Assembly (NCBI GenBank): GCA_032622095.1
Contig: CP136066.1
Location: 229,652,961 to 229,716,960 of the forward strand
DNA length: 64,000 bases
Direction: 5' to 3'
Origin: Siphonodentalium dalli
Lineage: Eukaryota > Mollusca > Scaphopoda > Gadilida > Siphonodentaliidae
A program made the translations under genes and the position numbers. Positions within the stretch are counted from its first letter, which is position 1, and the number at the start of each line of letters is the position of its first letter. The notes under the pieces are model-generated. The model was given only the letters and a program-made list of their open reading frames with translations, was not told the origin of the DNA and did not search any database. Shown piece after piece: positions 23,114 through 35,720 of this stretch.

Positions 23114-23818
23114 TAGTGTGGTCGTGGTACGCAAAAAAAGGGGTCAACCCAGAAGAAATTGGTATAGAAGCGATCTCGGTGTCATTCAACGCGGGAGAAT
23201 CTCTGCTACAACATATCCAAAATCCGCTAAAATCCGCTTTGGGCAAAATCCAGGATCCAAGATGGCGTCCAACATGGCCGCCTTTAGTCAAAAGAGATTC
23301 TGACTGAGATTAATTCGACATAATGAGATCAAATGTTGCCATATTAATACAAATGTATACATTTTTGCGAAGGTAAAGTATTATGCCACATATCTATAGA
23401 AAAAATGGAACCCCTCGCCCCAGATGGCTGCCAAAATGGTGGCCTAAACTCGAAAATTTGAAATTTTTGCCTAATATCTTAAAGATCAATTCCTGTTGTT
23501 TGATAATGGTTCAGACTGGCGACATTGATTAGTCATATTCATGTTAATTCATCATCGGAGCAATGAAAGATATCATAAATTGGGTCCCAGTCTCATATAC
23601 ACCCTCAAAAATTTGATTTTACAGAACGCGGTATAAAATTCCACAAAAATCGCCATTGGGATTCCAGTCGTATATCAACAAGAAATGGACAGAACTGTAC
23701 AATGTAAGTTGGGCATACCATTATCTATAATTACTCCAATTCAATGAAACCCAAATTGGCGCTTTGTCTTAAATGGCTGCCAAAATGGCGGTCAAAATAT
23801 GGAAAATGGCAGATATTT
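23114..23818 (+). repeat. Left arm of large inverted repeat
   Basis: About 705 bp that pairs with 26715-27404 in opposite orientation; both outer ends carry TAGTGTGGTCGT. Long stretches such as TTGCCTAATATCTTAAAGAT and GTACAATGTAAGTTGGGCAT are identical, and overall identity looks like roughly 90 percent. It includes CAAGATGGCGTCC and CCAAAATGGCGG motifs. No coding content. Confidence 0.88.
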
Positions 23819-23824
23819 AGAATG

Positions 23825-23985
23825 GTCGTCAGAGGGTTAGACCCAGAAGAAATTGGTAAATAAACGGTTTTGTTGTCATTCGACGCGGGGGAATCTCGTG
23901 TATAACATATCCAAAATCCGCTAAAATCCGCTTTGGGGAAAATACAGAATTCAAGATGGCGTCCAACATGGTCGCCAATAATAAT
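23825..23985 (+). repeat. Extra partial copy of inverted-repeat arm
   Basis: A direct repeat of the outer ~160 bp of the left arm, placed at its inner end. In detail (TCTCGTGTATAACATATCC, GTCGTCAG) it is closer to the right arm than to the adjacent left arm, pointing to nested insertion or gene conversion. Confidence 0.75.
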
Positions 23986-26714
23986 GAAAATGGCAAATAT
24001 GTAGTTATTCACGAACACCATTTCGACAAAACGCCAATTCGGCACCAATACACATCATTGATTGAAATCAATGTTTTTTGTGGGTATGAGTAGCCAATCA
24101 CGATTGAAAATGCTAAGATGGCTACCAAAATGGCCACCGAAAATTGTCGAAATTTAAGTTCTGCTCAGAGGAAAGCCGAAACAACACTTCGGTTGTGAGC
24201 TAACGATGACAGACCTATTAAACATGTTGCCAATAATCTACTACCACAATCAGTTTAGCCCGAAATGTTCCAACTAAGCAGTATCTACTGCAGGATCCAA
24301 CACGATGTCCACTTATTACGAGGGACTATCTGGAAATTAATTAAAAAGAAATTAAATTGCTACGAATCTGGATTATTTGAAAACACAGTGTTAACATTTC
24401 TACTTATAACGACTATTCGGAACATCAAATATATGGGCATCGGTGGTAGTCCGGAAGCATCAGGCTATAATAGGTTTTCCAGTGCTGGCGAAAGTGAAAA
24501 GGACAGGAGGGAAAAGCGAATAAACTGGGGTTTACTTAATTGGTGGGCAAGTTGGTTATCGGAGCTGGGGAGTTTCAAAGTAAAATTATTTTCTTCAATA
24601 TCAAGAGGAAAAATGAAAATTCGCACGTACATTGTATACCCTTCACACTTTATGTGACAATTCCGTGTCATGCGATTGTGGGTATATACATGTGGATAGA
24701 AACATTCTAGTACATATTTAGACGCACCTATATCTTCTACACATTTAGTGAATTTCATCAATGATATGTAGACACAATGTGCGTCACGGCTGGATCTGAC
24801 CCGTAGGCGTAAAGGTATCAACCATTTAGCTTGATTAACTGGCATTTCAAGGTTGTCATTGGATAGAAATGCCACATGAACATGGTGATTAACAACATGT
24901 TTGTCTAAGAAATGTGAACAATGAACATGTTATTTTCCGGATGTTAGACAATCAAACTGCCACATAAGGCGTTCATCCATGCTCATCAGAGCACGAAATA
25001 TGTGCAAATTAATGACACGAAAACTATTTCATGCGGACGACGTACTCTAGACCTACATCCAACGTCATTTCCTATTAACTTTTATTGTTTGTACGGACGG
25101 TTTCGAGGTTTGAAAATCCCGCTTGTCCAAGAAAACCTCCACATACTTACGGAGTCGATGTGTAAACAATGTATGGGGATAGTTTCTTCATACATATATG
25201 TATTTGGCACACGTATTTTCTAGAACATAAGAGATCACCATTTACCGGAGAGTTGATATCTGGGAAGAGATCAGAGTAAAACTACTTTTCTTACATGTCG
25301 AATGGGGAATCCATGGGCTACATTTAGTTCCAGCTTGAAACTTGAAAATGATGGCCGAGCCCGAATAGTTAATATTTCGTCGCATCAGTGCTATAATGTA
25401 ACCCACATTTTCAACTTTCCGAGAAAATGAAGGTTGAAGTTTTTAGACAATATTTCTCCTAATGTTGACAAAGCATGACGTATTGTTGTATTTATCCCAA
25501 TGAAAACTGACATTAGCTGTTCATTGAACCACATATTGTTTTCTGTTTATTCCCTCGTTTTCTTTTAAAAAGCAATAGCTTGTTTGGAGATATGACATGC
25601 CAGCGACGATTCGTTTCCGTGCCATAATGAAGTTGTGCTAATAAATGCAGATTAAGCTAAATATGGTGGCAATCGCATGTGTCTATGAACTAAAAAGTGC
25701 CTATTCTACACTATGAAAATTCACCCATGTGCATCATCATACAGAAATGTGTGGAACAATCACAAAATTTAAATCACCAAATGATCACGTGACTAACATG
25801 GAGATACTGCCATATAGCACACATTTTAGAATTCACAAACACAAAAAAGAAGTCACGTGGACAACCTGAAGCGTCCGATTGGCTGCTGTTGGACATACGA
25901 CCTCATAGCACGAATAATTGTAAAGATCGCTGGAGATACGACATTTGCTTCACTGGTTTGTGCGAATATTTGTCATCCAATGCAAGGACAGTTTGGCCCA
26001 TCGGATTGGATTTTTTCTCACGATTCGAATGGAATCAAATACTCATTTCCCGCCAAAATGGATATACGACATTATAGCACTGATGAGTCGAGATTTTGTC
26101 AACCCGCGGGAAGCCACCAAAAGATTGAAAATAAATAGTTTTGATGTATATGAGCCACATACATGTATATGAGCCAACTATCAACTGCATCCACCACTCA
26201 CAACTTCCATTATGTGATAAGCTGGGCAGAGTCTACCTTTTTCGTTTTGGAACCATATTAGATAAAATTTATTGTTTCTTTTGGTCTATTTGAGATGGAA
26301 TGTTCACAAATAAAAGAAACGATCAATAATTTTGTAGACAAGATCTGTTCATCCCTAAATATCAAATGTGACCAGAACCCCAAAGTCGATTTTGGTTAAA
26401 TTTCATACCACATTCGTTATAACTTATTAGTGAAGGACCAGAGTAAACTATGATATAATCTATTAGAAATGTCATTGCTGTAATGATCAGTTGACACGAT
26501 CATTGAAAGAATATACCCATTGTTTCCCAGTTCAGAGAGCAACAAGTGATAAACAGAAGTGATAGAAAATAGTATTTTTCACATCGGGTGGCCATTTAAG
26601 TTTTTACATAGAGCTAGCATAATGGCATCATAAAGAGGTATACATTCGTATTTATTTAGTCAATTTTATTCATCAACCACTACTTATAATGGATTGAATG
26701 ACACTGTGGTCAAT
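23986..26714. other. Loop of large inverted repeat, no gene seen
   Basis: 2.7 kb between the arms. Open frames at 24265-24657 and 25857-26138 (plus) have no recognisable domain. There is no transposase or reverse transcriptase. One TGGCTACCAAAATGGCCACC motif occurs near 24118. Confidence 0.5.
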
Positions 26715-27404
26715 ATCCGCCATTTTCCATATTTTGACCGCCATTTTGGCAGCCATTTTGAGACAAAGCGCCAATTTGGGTTTCATTGAATTGGAGTATT
26801 TATAGATATTGGTATGCCCAACTTACATTGTACAGTTCTGTCCATTTCTTGTTGATATATGACTGTAATCACAATGGAGAGTTTTGTGGAATTTTATACC
26901 GCGTTCTGTAAAATCGAATTTTTGAGGGTGTAGATGAGTCTGGGACCCCATTTATGGTATCTTGCATTGCTCCAATGATGAATTAACATGAATATGACTA
27001 ATCAATGTCGCCAGTCAGAACCATTATCAAACAACAGGAATTGATCTTTAAGATATTAGGCAAAAACTTCAAATGTTCGAGTTTAGGCCACCATTTTGGC
27101 GGCCATCTGGGACGATGGGTTCCATTTTTGCCATAAACAGGTGGCACAACATTTTACCTTTGCAAAAATGTATACATTTGTATACATATGACATTTGTTC
27201 TCACTGTTATCGAATTAATCTCAGTCAGAGTATCTTTTGACTAACGGCAGCCATGTTGGACGCCATCTTGGATCCTGAATTTTGCCCAAAGCGGATTTTA
27301 GCTGATTTTGGATATGTTATACACGAGATTCTCCCGCGTCGAATGACACCAAAACCGCTTCTATACCAATTTCTTCCGGGTCGAACCATCTGACGACCAC
27401 ACTA
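26715..27404 (-). repeat. Right arm of large inverted repeat
   Basis: The inverted partner of 23114-23818, about 690 bp. Its outer end lies only 97 bp upstream of the Crypton-like ATG at 27501. Confidence 0.88.
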
Positions 27405-27500
27405 TATACGTAATAGTAAATTTAAATTGAAGGTACTTTAGGTATTCATGCAAACAATCTCCGTCTGCTTCACAATAAAATTTTCACAATTTACGAAGAT

Positions 27501-30208
27501 ATGGACTTTACATTTGATAATTTGCAATTAGATCAAGAACTTGAAGAAGTAACTTGGGATAAAGTTTTAGCAAATTTAGAAGAATGGAATAGTGAATTTG
27601 AAGATAGTACTGGTAGTAGTAGTACTGCCAATTTGCATGTAGATATCCATCCTCCATTGACATTTTGCAGTGACATTCCAACTCCAAGCACTTATGCTAC
27701 TGCTATTGCTACAGTCAGCACCACAGAAACTAGTTCAGAACCCTCTGTTAGTAGGAACTGTGGTCGATTTAAGCACCTCGCTGATGATGATATTAACCAA
27801 TTTAATTCTGAGCAGTGCAATAAAAACACCAAGAGGAAGACTGACTACGACACGAGACTTTTCTGTGAGTTTCTCCTCACCATGAATGAACAGCGTCAGC
27901 CAGAGTTCATACCACCTGACAAACTGTGCGGATATATTTCCAATTTTCTGCTGTCCGTGAGAAAGAAAGATGGGTCGGAATATGAGCCAACCTCGCTGCG
28001 AGCGTTTATCTCATCACTTGACAGGCATTTACGCTTGAATTCGTATCCGATTTCAATAATCGATGACCACCAGTTTGCTAAATGCAGAGAAACACTCAAA
28101 AGTAAGCAAAAACAGCTGAAGGCGATGGGCAAAGGAAACAAAGTGAATGCAGCTGACCCTATTTCTTCAGAAGATTTGGATAAGCTGTATGAAGCTCAAG
28201 TTCTCGGACCATTTACACCGAAATCACTAAGAACTCAATGTGGATGATATGTTCATTGCACTTTGGAATGAGGACTGGCATTGAAACACACTCACTCAGA
28301 TGGGGCGATGTTGAACTTCGCGAGGATGGCAATGGTGAGGAATATATCGTTTATTCTCAAGAGAGGCAAACTAAAACTAGAACAGGTGAGAATCCACGCG
28401 ACATTAGAAAAACAAAGCCCAGGGCCTACTCTATTGCTGATCCAATGAAGGACCCTGTCGCTCTTTATAAGTTGTTTGCTGATAAGAGACCGGGGGAAAC
28501 CAAAGATCCTGACAGTCCTTTTTTCTTGGCTCTGAATCACCGAGGGTGGAGTAAGGGGAAACCATGGTATAAAAGAAATGCGTTGGGCATAAATTACATA
28601 CATGCCATCATGAAGAACATGCTCGACGACGCAAATCTGACAACAGATAAACGTTTGACACCATACAGCGTGCGTAAACATCTTGTGCAGACGCTGAACG
28701 ACAAAGGTGTTCCAGCTCATCAAATCATTCAGATTTCCGGACACCGTAACGTCAACAGTTTGCTGAACTACTCGAAAATAAATCCCGTACAAAGTAAACA
28801 GATATCATCACTATTATCACATTCAGCTTCCACCGACAGCATGTGCAGGAATGAAACTGTATATGTATATGACATTTCTGAAACGGAGCAAGTAGATAGG
28901 TCTACAGTGATAGATATTCCAGCCAATCCAGGCCAAAATTATACGTCAGTGAGTGTGCCTGATGATAATCGGAGCCCTACAGTCATTGATATTCCGCATA
29001 CAATTTCTACGCCAGTGTCAGTGAATGTGCCTAATCGGAGTTCTATCGACAATGGTTCATCGGGTATGTTAGGGTGCATTTACATTGCTATAGAAATGTA
29101 CACAGATCTACACGCAGACTAGTGTAAACGGGTTGATATAGAAATGCACACAGAAAACAAACGGTATTAGTTCGTGTGAGCAAAAATCGTGTCCGCAAAA
29201 CGTCACGGTCAACACCGAAGCATTGCGACAGGCAAATCAGTTTTGATTAATTGTTACTCGGGCTTGGCGAATGTTTTCGTTGTCATTTCAACCCGTGTAT
29301 TTCGAATATTGAACACGGACAGGGACGTGGCAACTTGTTCAACGGTTGGATATTTCATACCTGACACAACATTAGTTGTAATTTCCAAACCAACAATAGA
29401 TTGAAAATGATCTTGTAGTTTTACTTTTAAACATTTTATTTGAGGGGGTATTGTTTTCGGACCAATATTTGCATAATTTCCTACTTTTTATCAAAATTTT
29501 GGGCTGGAATGGCCATCAGGTGGAATTTTCAAACCTTATCATAGGGGCGGGTGTAATGTTGGAAATGTCCAACACTTGGAAAGATTGTGTCCTGGTCCCT
29601 CCCCGTGGCTAGTCATCATCATCATATTTATTGTCTAACAGCTATATATAATAACTGCATGTAATTTAAGAAAACAATATTGTCCAACATTGGTCAACAT
29701 TGTCATTGGAATTGTCATCAGTTTAAAATTTTACTACATTTGGTCAAATAAAGGGTGTTGTAGGGTAACTGAATATTTTCATTCTTTCTTCGAACCATTA
29801 TCAAGTGGTATAATGATACACTTTAAATACATGCGGCACATACCAAATCGCTGTTATCTGCTGATAGTTGATACATTTGTATGTCTGGCCAAAACTGACA
29901 CGACTCTCAGTGAATTGTCAATTGCCAGAGTACTGATCAGCGCGCGTTCACTATTAGTAATCATGTTGTGATCACAGTAATGCGCGACACGTGACTTCAT
30001 ACATATCTGTATACATTTATATAGCAATGGAAATGCACCCTTATCGTCAATTTTCGCTGGGAACACTTTTCATGCACCCATCAATGTGTACTTACAGAGT
30101 TCACAGAACCAGAAAGTCATGATGAATGAAATGAAACTGAACACTAGTCCTGTTTCGGCCAAGCAGTATAAGCGAATTCGAAGGATGTATGACTCAGACA
30201 GTGATTGA
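27501..30208 (+). pseudogene. Crypton-like tyrosine recombinase (ZMYM/DUF3504-type), interrupted
   Basis: The ATG at 27501 opens an acidic N terminus, then the core-binding domain typical of animal Crypton-like and ZMYM-related recombinases (FKHLADDDINQFN, KNTKRKTDYDTRLF, RKKDGSEYEPTSLRAFISS). At about 28232-28242 one base appears to be missing, so the frame ends at a TGA and continues in another frame from 28238. The catalytic domain is otherwise whole: Arg at 28271 in FGMRTGIETHSLRWGD, RQTKTRTGE, Arg and His at 28673-28681 in YSVRKHLVQTL, His at 28742 in SGHRN, and the Tyr nucleophile at 28769-28771 in LLNYSK. A spacer with VIDIP repeats follows until a foreign element (29071-30041) interrupts it. 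After that, IFAGNTFHAPINVYL and a basic/acidic end (KRIRRMYDSDSD) resume and stop at 30206-30208, as in related proteins. Family assignment is from motif memory; the breaks are read directly. Confidence 0.82.
29071..30041. mobile_element. TIR element (hAT-like, non-autonomous) inserted in the Crypton pseudogene
   Basis: The left end starting AGGGTGCATTTACATTGC (29071) matches the reverse complement of the right end (30041 inward, AGGGTGCATTTCCATTGC) over ~38 bp with about 4 mismatches. It separates two parts of one recombinase coding sequence. The interior holds an inverted relative of the 7033-8197 element (CCGTGGCTAG and TTGGAAATGTCCAACA around 29530-29620, and the 29640-29735 segment matching 7790-7865). 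The (T/C)AGGG-type termini suggest hAT, but I could not see an 8-bp target duplication, so the class is tentative. Confidence 0.65.
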
Positions 30209-30907
30209 ATTGTTTTGTTTTAAAATGTTGTATTTTATCGATAACAAATAATTTAATACACAAAGCTACTCGCGAGCAAAGTTCTAAAATATTTGATAGA
30301 ATCATGGAAGAAGATAACGATTTGAAAACTTCCGACTTTCGTGAACTTTAATTTCAATAATTTTAGTTATTTGACTGTTTAATGTTACTAGTTTGAATTA
30401 GTTTAGCTGGCCTATCATTCGCCATATGCGTATTGTATGATAACAGTCAACCAACCTATTTACTTGTTACACATTTCGTCAAAATCCAACACGATTTCTC
30501 CAACTCGAAAAAGTTTAATTCTTAAAACGGAAGTGATTTGTTAGCGATAAAAACACAATGGCCGATCGATAGCTTGTGAGCCATGTGCTTTCTCGCTAAA
30601 TAAAGACTTAAAATGTTCATAAACTGTTATTTAATTGTTATAATGTTAACTTAACATGTTTTATTATATTTTCTTATCATTAAATTATGTATACATTAAT
30701 TTTCTCACATCAATTCAGAATAAAACAATGGGGACTATTTTTTATGGCGGATATGCTCGATATTTGTCATTCAGTGGTGAACAAATCAATTGATGGAATG
30801 TAAACAAAATGCAAATGTCGAAGCTTTGTAACAGTTTGAAGTGAACTGTGGGACAAACTAGCAGTTTTGGGGTCGTTTATAACGTAGCGCATATAATAAA
30901 AAGAAAA
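30209..30907. other. A+T-rich intergenic DNA
   Basis: No gene or clear repeat seen. Confidence 0.5.
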
Positions 30908-31060
30908 CCTACGAGTTTTGGTTGAATGCCCGAATTATCTCATTCGTGGGTGCAAGGAAGTACAGAATTTCCACTCGCGGCTTGCAGCCGCTCGTGGAAA
31001 TTCTGTACTTCCTTGCACCCACTCATGAGATAATTCGGGTATTCAACCAAAACTCGTAGG
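30908..31060. repeat. Long near-perfect palindrome 1
   Basis: Arms of about 75 bp with about 5 mismatches around a tiny centre (GCGGCTTGCAGCCGC at 30978-30992). The outer ends are CCTACGAGTTTTGGTTGAAT and its complement. A transcript would fold into a hairpin of about 75 bp. Confidence 0.9.
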
Positions 31061-31363
31061 TATTCTCTATGTACTATCTAGTATTATAGCAATTTCATAT
31101 TTAAAATATTTTGTTTCGTTAAATGCAGTCGTTTTGCACAATAGTCTCTGTATATTGCAGAAACACAAGCATTTTTGGTCAACGTGTTAGTTGGAAAATA
31201 AAGCTTTGCCCATGAAACTAATATCGTGGTCTTGTGATCGCATGTGTACTGCATCTCCCAATCGCACAAACACAAATGTAAAGCTTATTCTAGGATCTCA
31301 GAACTATAGAGTGGAAATGCAGTCAATTTATTGATTATGTACCCATACGTACAAGTTTTAGGG

Positions 31364-31625
31364 TCGTGGCTAGTGAGAGTGCTCCATCAAATTTCCGGCC
31401 AACTGCACCCCCTTGAACCAAACATCAAACCCACAGGTTTGCATAATTCCATTTGCACCCCCTTGGAAATACACAACCTGACACACCCTAAGATTTGAAA
31501 ATTAACAACTTTTACCGGTTGAAAAATCAAACAATGAGAACTATTCCAACCTATATATGGTATCAGATTAATGTCCAACTAATGGTGTGTCAGGCATGAA
31601 ATTTCCAACTGCTGGAAATGTACCA
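31364..31625 (+). repeat. Fragment related to the hAT-type element
   Basis: GTGGCTAG, CCAACTGCACCCCC, CATAATTCCATTTGCACCCC and ATGAAATTTCCAACTGCTGG correspond in order to pieces of 7033-8197, with most of the interior missing. Ends are unclear. Confidence 0.6.
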
Positions 31626-34600
31626 AAGTTTAGTTTAAACATATTTATTTGCCAAATTTAGATAACACATGGTATATAACACATGCATTTGATTATACAT
31701 ACAATGGGATTGGAGGACAAGTGCTGACTCACTTAAGGATACCCCCTCTCCCATATGTTATTACACTGAATAATAAATAATTAGTAATGGGGTTTGTTCG
31801 TTTGTTGCGTTTGCTGGCTTGTGTGTATCATTATTTGGAATAGTTAGTCAAAAGAATCCTGATTTGCCTCACGTATGAATGACTGTACAGTTAAGAAAAT
31901 TGGAGGGGGTGTCGAGACATCCCAGCCAACCCCTGTCGTCACGTTCCGGTACAACTTACAAGTTTCGTGTCGGATTGGCAGCTAATTAGGTGCCATGTAT
32001 ATACACATAGAAAAAAAGCATGACTTTCACAACAAACATGAACACTATAAATATAAGGATGGCACGGCTTGCATTCGTTATATGTTATAAATTAGAAATA
32101 AAAGTTACCAAATTATGAACATTTCCTCAAGAAAATCTACTTATAATATAATGATAGTATGAATGCGATGTTATCCACAAAACACACAGTGTGTGTGAAC
32201 CGAGCGTTCGTTTATATATATATATCATTAAGGGTCAGATGCACGTTTGGCCAAAATTTTCTGGTATTTCTAAATGGATTTTCTCAAAATCTGTCAGGAA
32301 TTTATTTGTGAAATTTGGTACAAGCGATTATTGTGATACAATATTTAAGAACAATCGAACAATTGGTTATTATAATCTCATTTACTTCACTTCTATGGCA
32401 TGAAATAATTTTAAAATTTCACCGTTTTCAGGTACCAAGAACTTCTGTAAATTATATTCGTTTCAAAAATGCATATCATATGTCCATGATATCATATCTG
32501 AAGATCAGGAGAGGAGACTTAATTTTTCTTGATTCATGAAATTTGATGATTATTTTCACTTAGAAAGACAACCACCCATAAATAATTTATTTGAGAATGT
32601 TCATGTCATTCATGTTGTTCAATGAAAAATTGGGCTGAGATGAATACCGGGTCATGGCTTCATAACCAAGTTAAAGCTGACCACCCTATCTCATAACACT
32701 GTGGCCTAATTTATGTTGATTGCTTCATGCTTGAGTGGACCACACTGCATATCAACAGTTGTTTTCATTGTGCTGGAATATTTCTGACTGCTTTATTCTT
32801 CATTATAATATATGGGGGTATGACCCCATATTATGCAATTCAAAATCTAACTCCACATTATGATACAAATGAAGCACCCTCTCATAGAGCCAAGACAATA
32901 AGCTGTTTGATGATTGGAGTGTTGTGTGAAATTATTAATTATGCCAGCAGTTCTTGGTACCTAAAGGGACAACAAGAAAATAATATTTTCAACCTTTTAA
33001 ATGTATTAAAATCCATTGTTTTTGTTGCCTACTAATAACTGCTCAGATTATACATACAATGAAAACGATGGCATGTGGAATTCAAGATTTTTCGCCAGGT
33101 AGATCCAAAGAAATATTTTGTTGAAAATTTCTTGCAATATTTGGCTGTATTTATGCAAAACTTGCATCTCAGTCTTAAATAGTAAGCGATAAGCAAACAC
33201 TCAACACCGATCAACACCGGAACCTTGAGTGGCGAGGTTTAACGAGCGGTATAGCAGTAAGCAATTTGGTGGCCCTTTCTAACCAAAGTTCACATAAGTT
33301 GGGGTCTCCCCGGTGTTGAGTGTTTTTCTTGTCGCATACTCTTTACGTACTGTTTGTTTACATATCATGGCTTTTGTTTACATATCATATAGTACAAGCA
33401 TAACAATAACATGCAATTTACGCGTTATTTATGATTTGTATAATTTCCCATCAAAGAATATATACTTTTGGAATTCTAGGAAAGACCACCATGTGAATGA
33501 AATAAAATATGTATATTGTGAACTATATTAAGATTAGCTGAGTTGGTTGTTGGTAACCGGCTATAGTTGATAATTTGAGATGGCTATTCCTGTCGTTTTG
33601 CAAACACCAGCGCCACCATTATTAAAATATTTTAAAATTTATAATTTTGTTATTGAATGTTTATACATATACTGGTTTTGCTCGTCTGTTTTGTAGAAAC
33701 TTATGAGCCTGGGTTATGGGTTACTTATGTGATAAAAGTGATTCAATTTTAACTGTATTTAAAGTGATGTGAAACACAAATTAGGTTTTAAATAGGTTTT
33801 ACACACGTAATCAAACGTCGTGTTCATAACCTACTGGGAGTCTGGTTCACAAATTGGAGCATCATGGGGAACAAATAGAATCAATTTGTTATATGTTGTT
33901 TCCAACTTGTCTAGACCCGAATGGTACTATGGCTACCAAGAACCAAATGGGGTTATTCGCAAACAAAACCATTGCCGACAGCAGCCATCTTGGATTTAAA
34001 ATTTGAATACATCGTCACACCCTGCTGACCCTGTAGAATTATGTTTATGATCACCTCTAGATGGGGGTTATCAAATTTGAACAATTTTCGATGAAAATCA
34101 TGGCCGCCGGCTGCCATTATGAATTTTGCTCAATTGGCACACCATGCAGACCACATCCCTCATCCGATCATCACCAAACTTCATATGGATCTTCGGGTGA
34201 CTTCTTGGTGGGAACCATCAACTTTTTCCGAATTTCGTAGAAAAACATGGCCGCCATCAGCCATGTTGGATTTTATTTTATATATCTTATGTTTGCATCT
34301 GAAATTACTTCGACATTCAAGCTTTCTGCATTACTAATCGCTCCATTGACTGTAACACGTGATATTTGCCCTCCTCAACGTTGAGCTGTAATGTCATGGA
34401 CACTTTCATTACAATTGACTGTAAAATATAGCGGAAAAATAAACTCAAATAAGGGTGAAAACAGGCTTTTTTTTCTAAATCGTAGTAATGGGACACTTGT
34501 TCAGGTTGCAACCATGCAATGTCCCGCTTGAAATATTCTTTACCGAATCACGCAATCAATACACGCCTGTTCCATAACATCAAAACAATACAAATTGGGA

Positions 34601-35394
34601 TCGCAAATTACGTTACGTATGACCATATTAGTTTATATTCAATATTAATATAATGGTTATAGTTTACACATACATTAATGTAATGGTTATTGTTATACAC
34701 ATATTAATATAATGGTTATAGTTATATGCATAATACACAAATGGCTATATACTTTATATATTTGCGACCTTATAACGCACATTTTGTCGCATTCGGTTGG
34801 AAAAGTTTTTTTGTGTCGAAGTGGGTGATATTCATGCATAGGTAACAATTTCATATACGGTACGGAGAATTATGCCGAATAAAAGTGCATGGTGCCTGTA
34901 CTCGACCTCAAAGTGTAGCTCTTTGTATGTGTCAAGAATCTGGACAACCTCTTAATAGATGCACGAACACGATAGCCCGAAATTTATGTGGACCGGTAAC
35001 GATCACTTTGTGAAATAGTACACACGTAATCGCAGTGCAGTCAGTACACGAGAACCTATAAATGAAGTAACATGAAGGACACTTAAAAGTACCCAAATCG
35101 AAGTGGATTTCTGCGAAACACGAAGTACAGCAGTAGTTATAACTAAAGTATAGTTCATGACACTTAATGTGGCGTCAATGACTCAGTGACAGGGATGGAG
35201 TGTCTCACAACAACTTTGGTCAAACGTACATGTACAATAAAAAAGAATAGAATTTATTAGCAAAAACATCCATATATAATACGCAATGAATAAACTATAA
35301 AATAACAAACATGGCGAAAAGTATAACCAATGCGTTCAAATAATAATACAAATGAAGTTGGCAATTCATACCTGGCAATCAACCACGGAATGGT
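31626..35394. other. Non-coding DNA with small repeats
   Basis: No gene supported; open frames at 32191-32403 and 32727-33035 have no recognisable domain. A 15-bp inverted pair (ACACTCAACACCG) flanks 33194-33327. At 33955-34285, CATGGCCGCC/GCCATNTTGGA modules alternate with ~120-bp spacers, related to 63830-64000 and 38160-39220. At 34638-34735 a ~38-bp unit ending AATATAATGGTTATAG is repeated about three times. Confidence 0.5.
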
Positions 35395-35720
35395 AGTTTA
35401 ATTGCTTACAGTTATTAAGACTGTAAAGATGGGTCCTACTAAACAACGAACACAAACGAACACAAACGAACATAAACGAACACAGGTCCAAAAATCGGAG
35501 TAGAAGGGTGAAATTTGGTTTATGGGTGCGCGTGGGTCCATTCTATGTGTATGTGGTGTTATTTCCAACTTTGATGATTTATTTTTTGAGTTATTAGCAT
35601 TATTTGAATACAAAACTACTAAACAACGAACACAAACGAACATAAGATTAGCGGCAGTGCAGAGGTTACCATGCAGGTGTTAATTAACTACGGCTTACTC
35701 TGTCTCCTTGTTTTTACTGC
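35395..35720 (+). repeat. Dispersed repeat with AACGAACACA arrays, copy 1
   Basis: CTACTAAACAACGAACACAA occurs at both edges (35431 and 35615) in the same orientation, around ~150 bp containing ACACAGGTCC and TGGTGTTATTTCCAACTTTG. The whole segment plus the following GGTGTTAATTAACTAC recurs inverted at 40150-40450. Confidence 0.75.

Noticed and set aside
24265-24875. Overlapping 130- and 136-codon frames on opposite strands
   Set aside because: Inside the loop of a large inverted repeat, no motif, and only one strand could code.
29064-30056. Intron between the Crypton catalytic domain and its C terminus (GTATGT donor at 29065)
   Set aside because: The reading phase does not match at the only nearby acceptor (TATAG before 30024), and the segment has 38-bp terminal inverted repeats, so a transposon insertion explains it better.
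32727-33035. 102-codon open frame with a hydrophobic N-terminal segment
   Set aside because: No domain, ordinary A+T-rich composition, no upstream or downstream gene signals.
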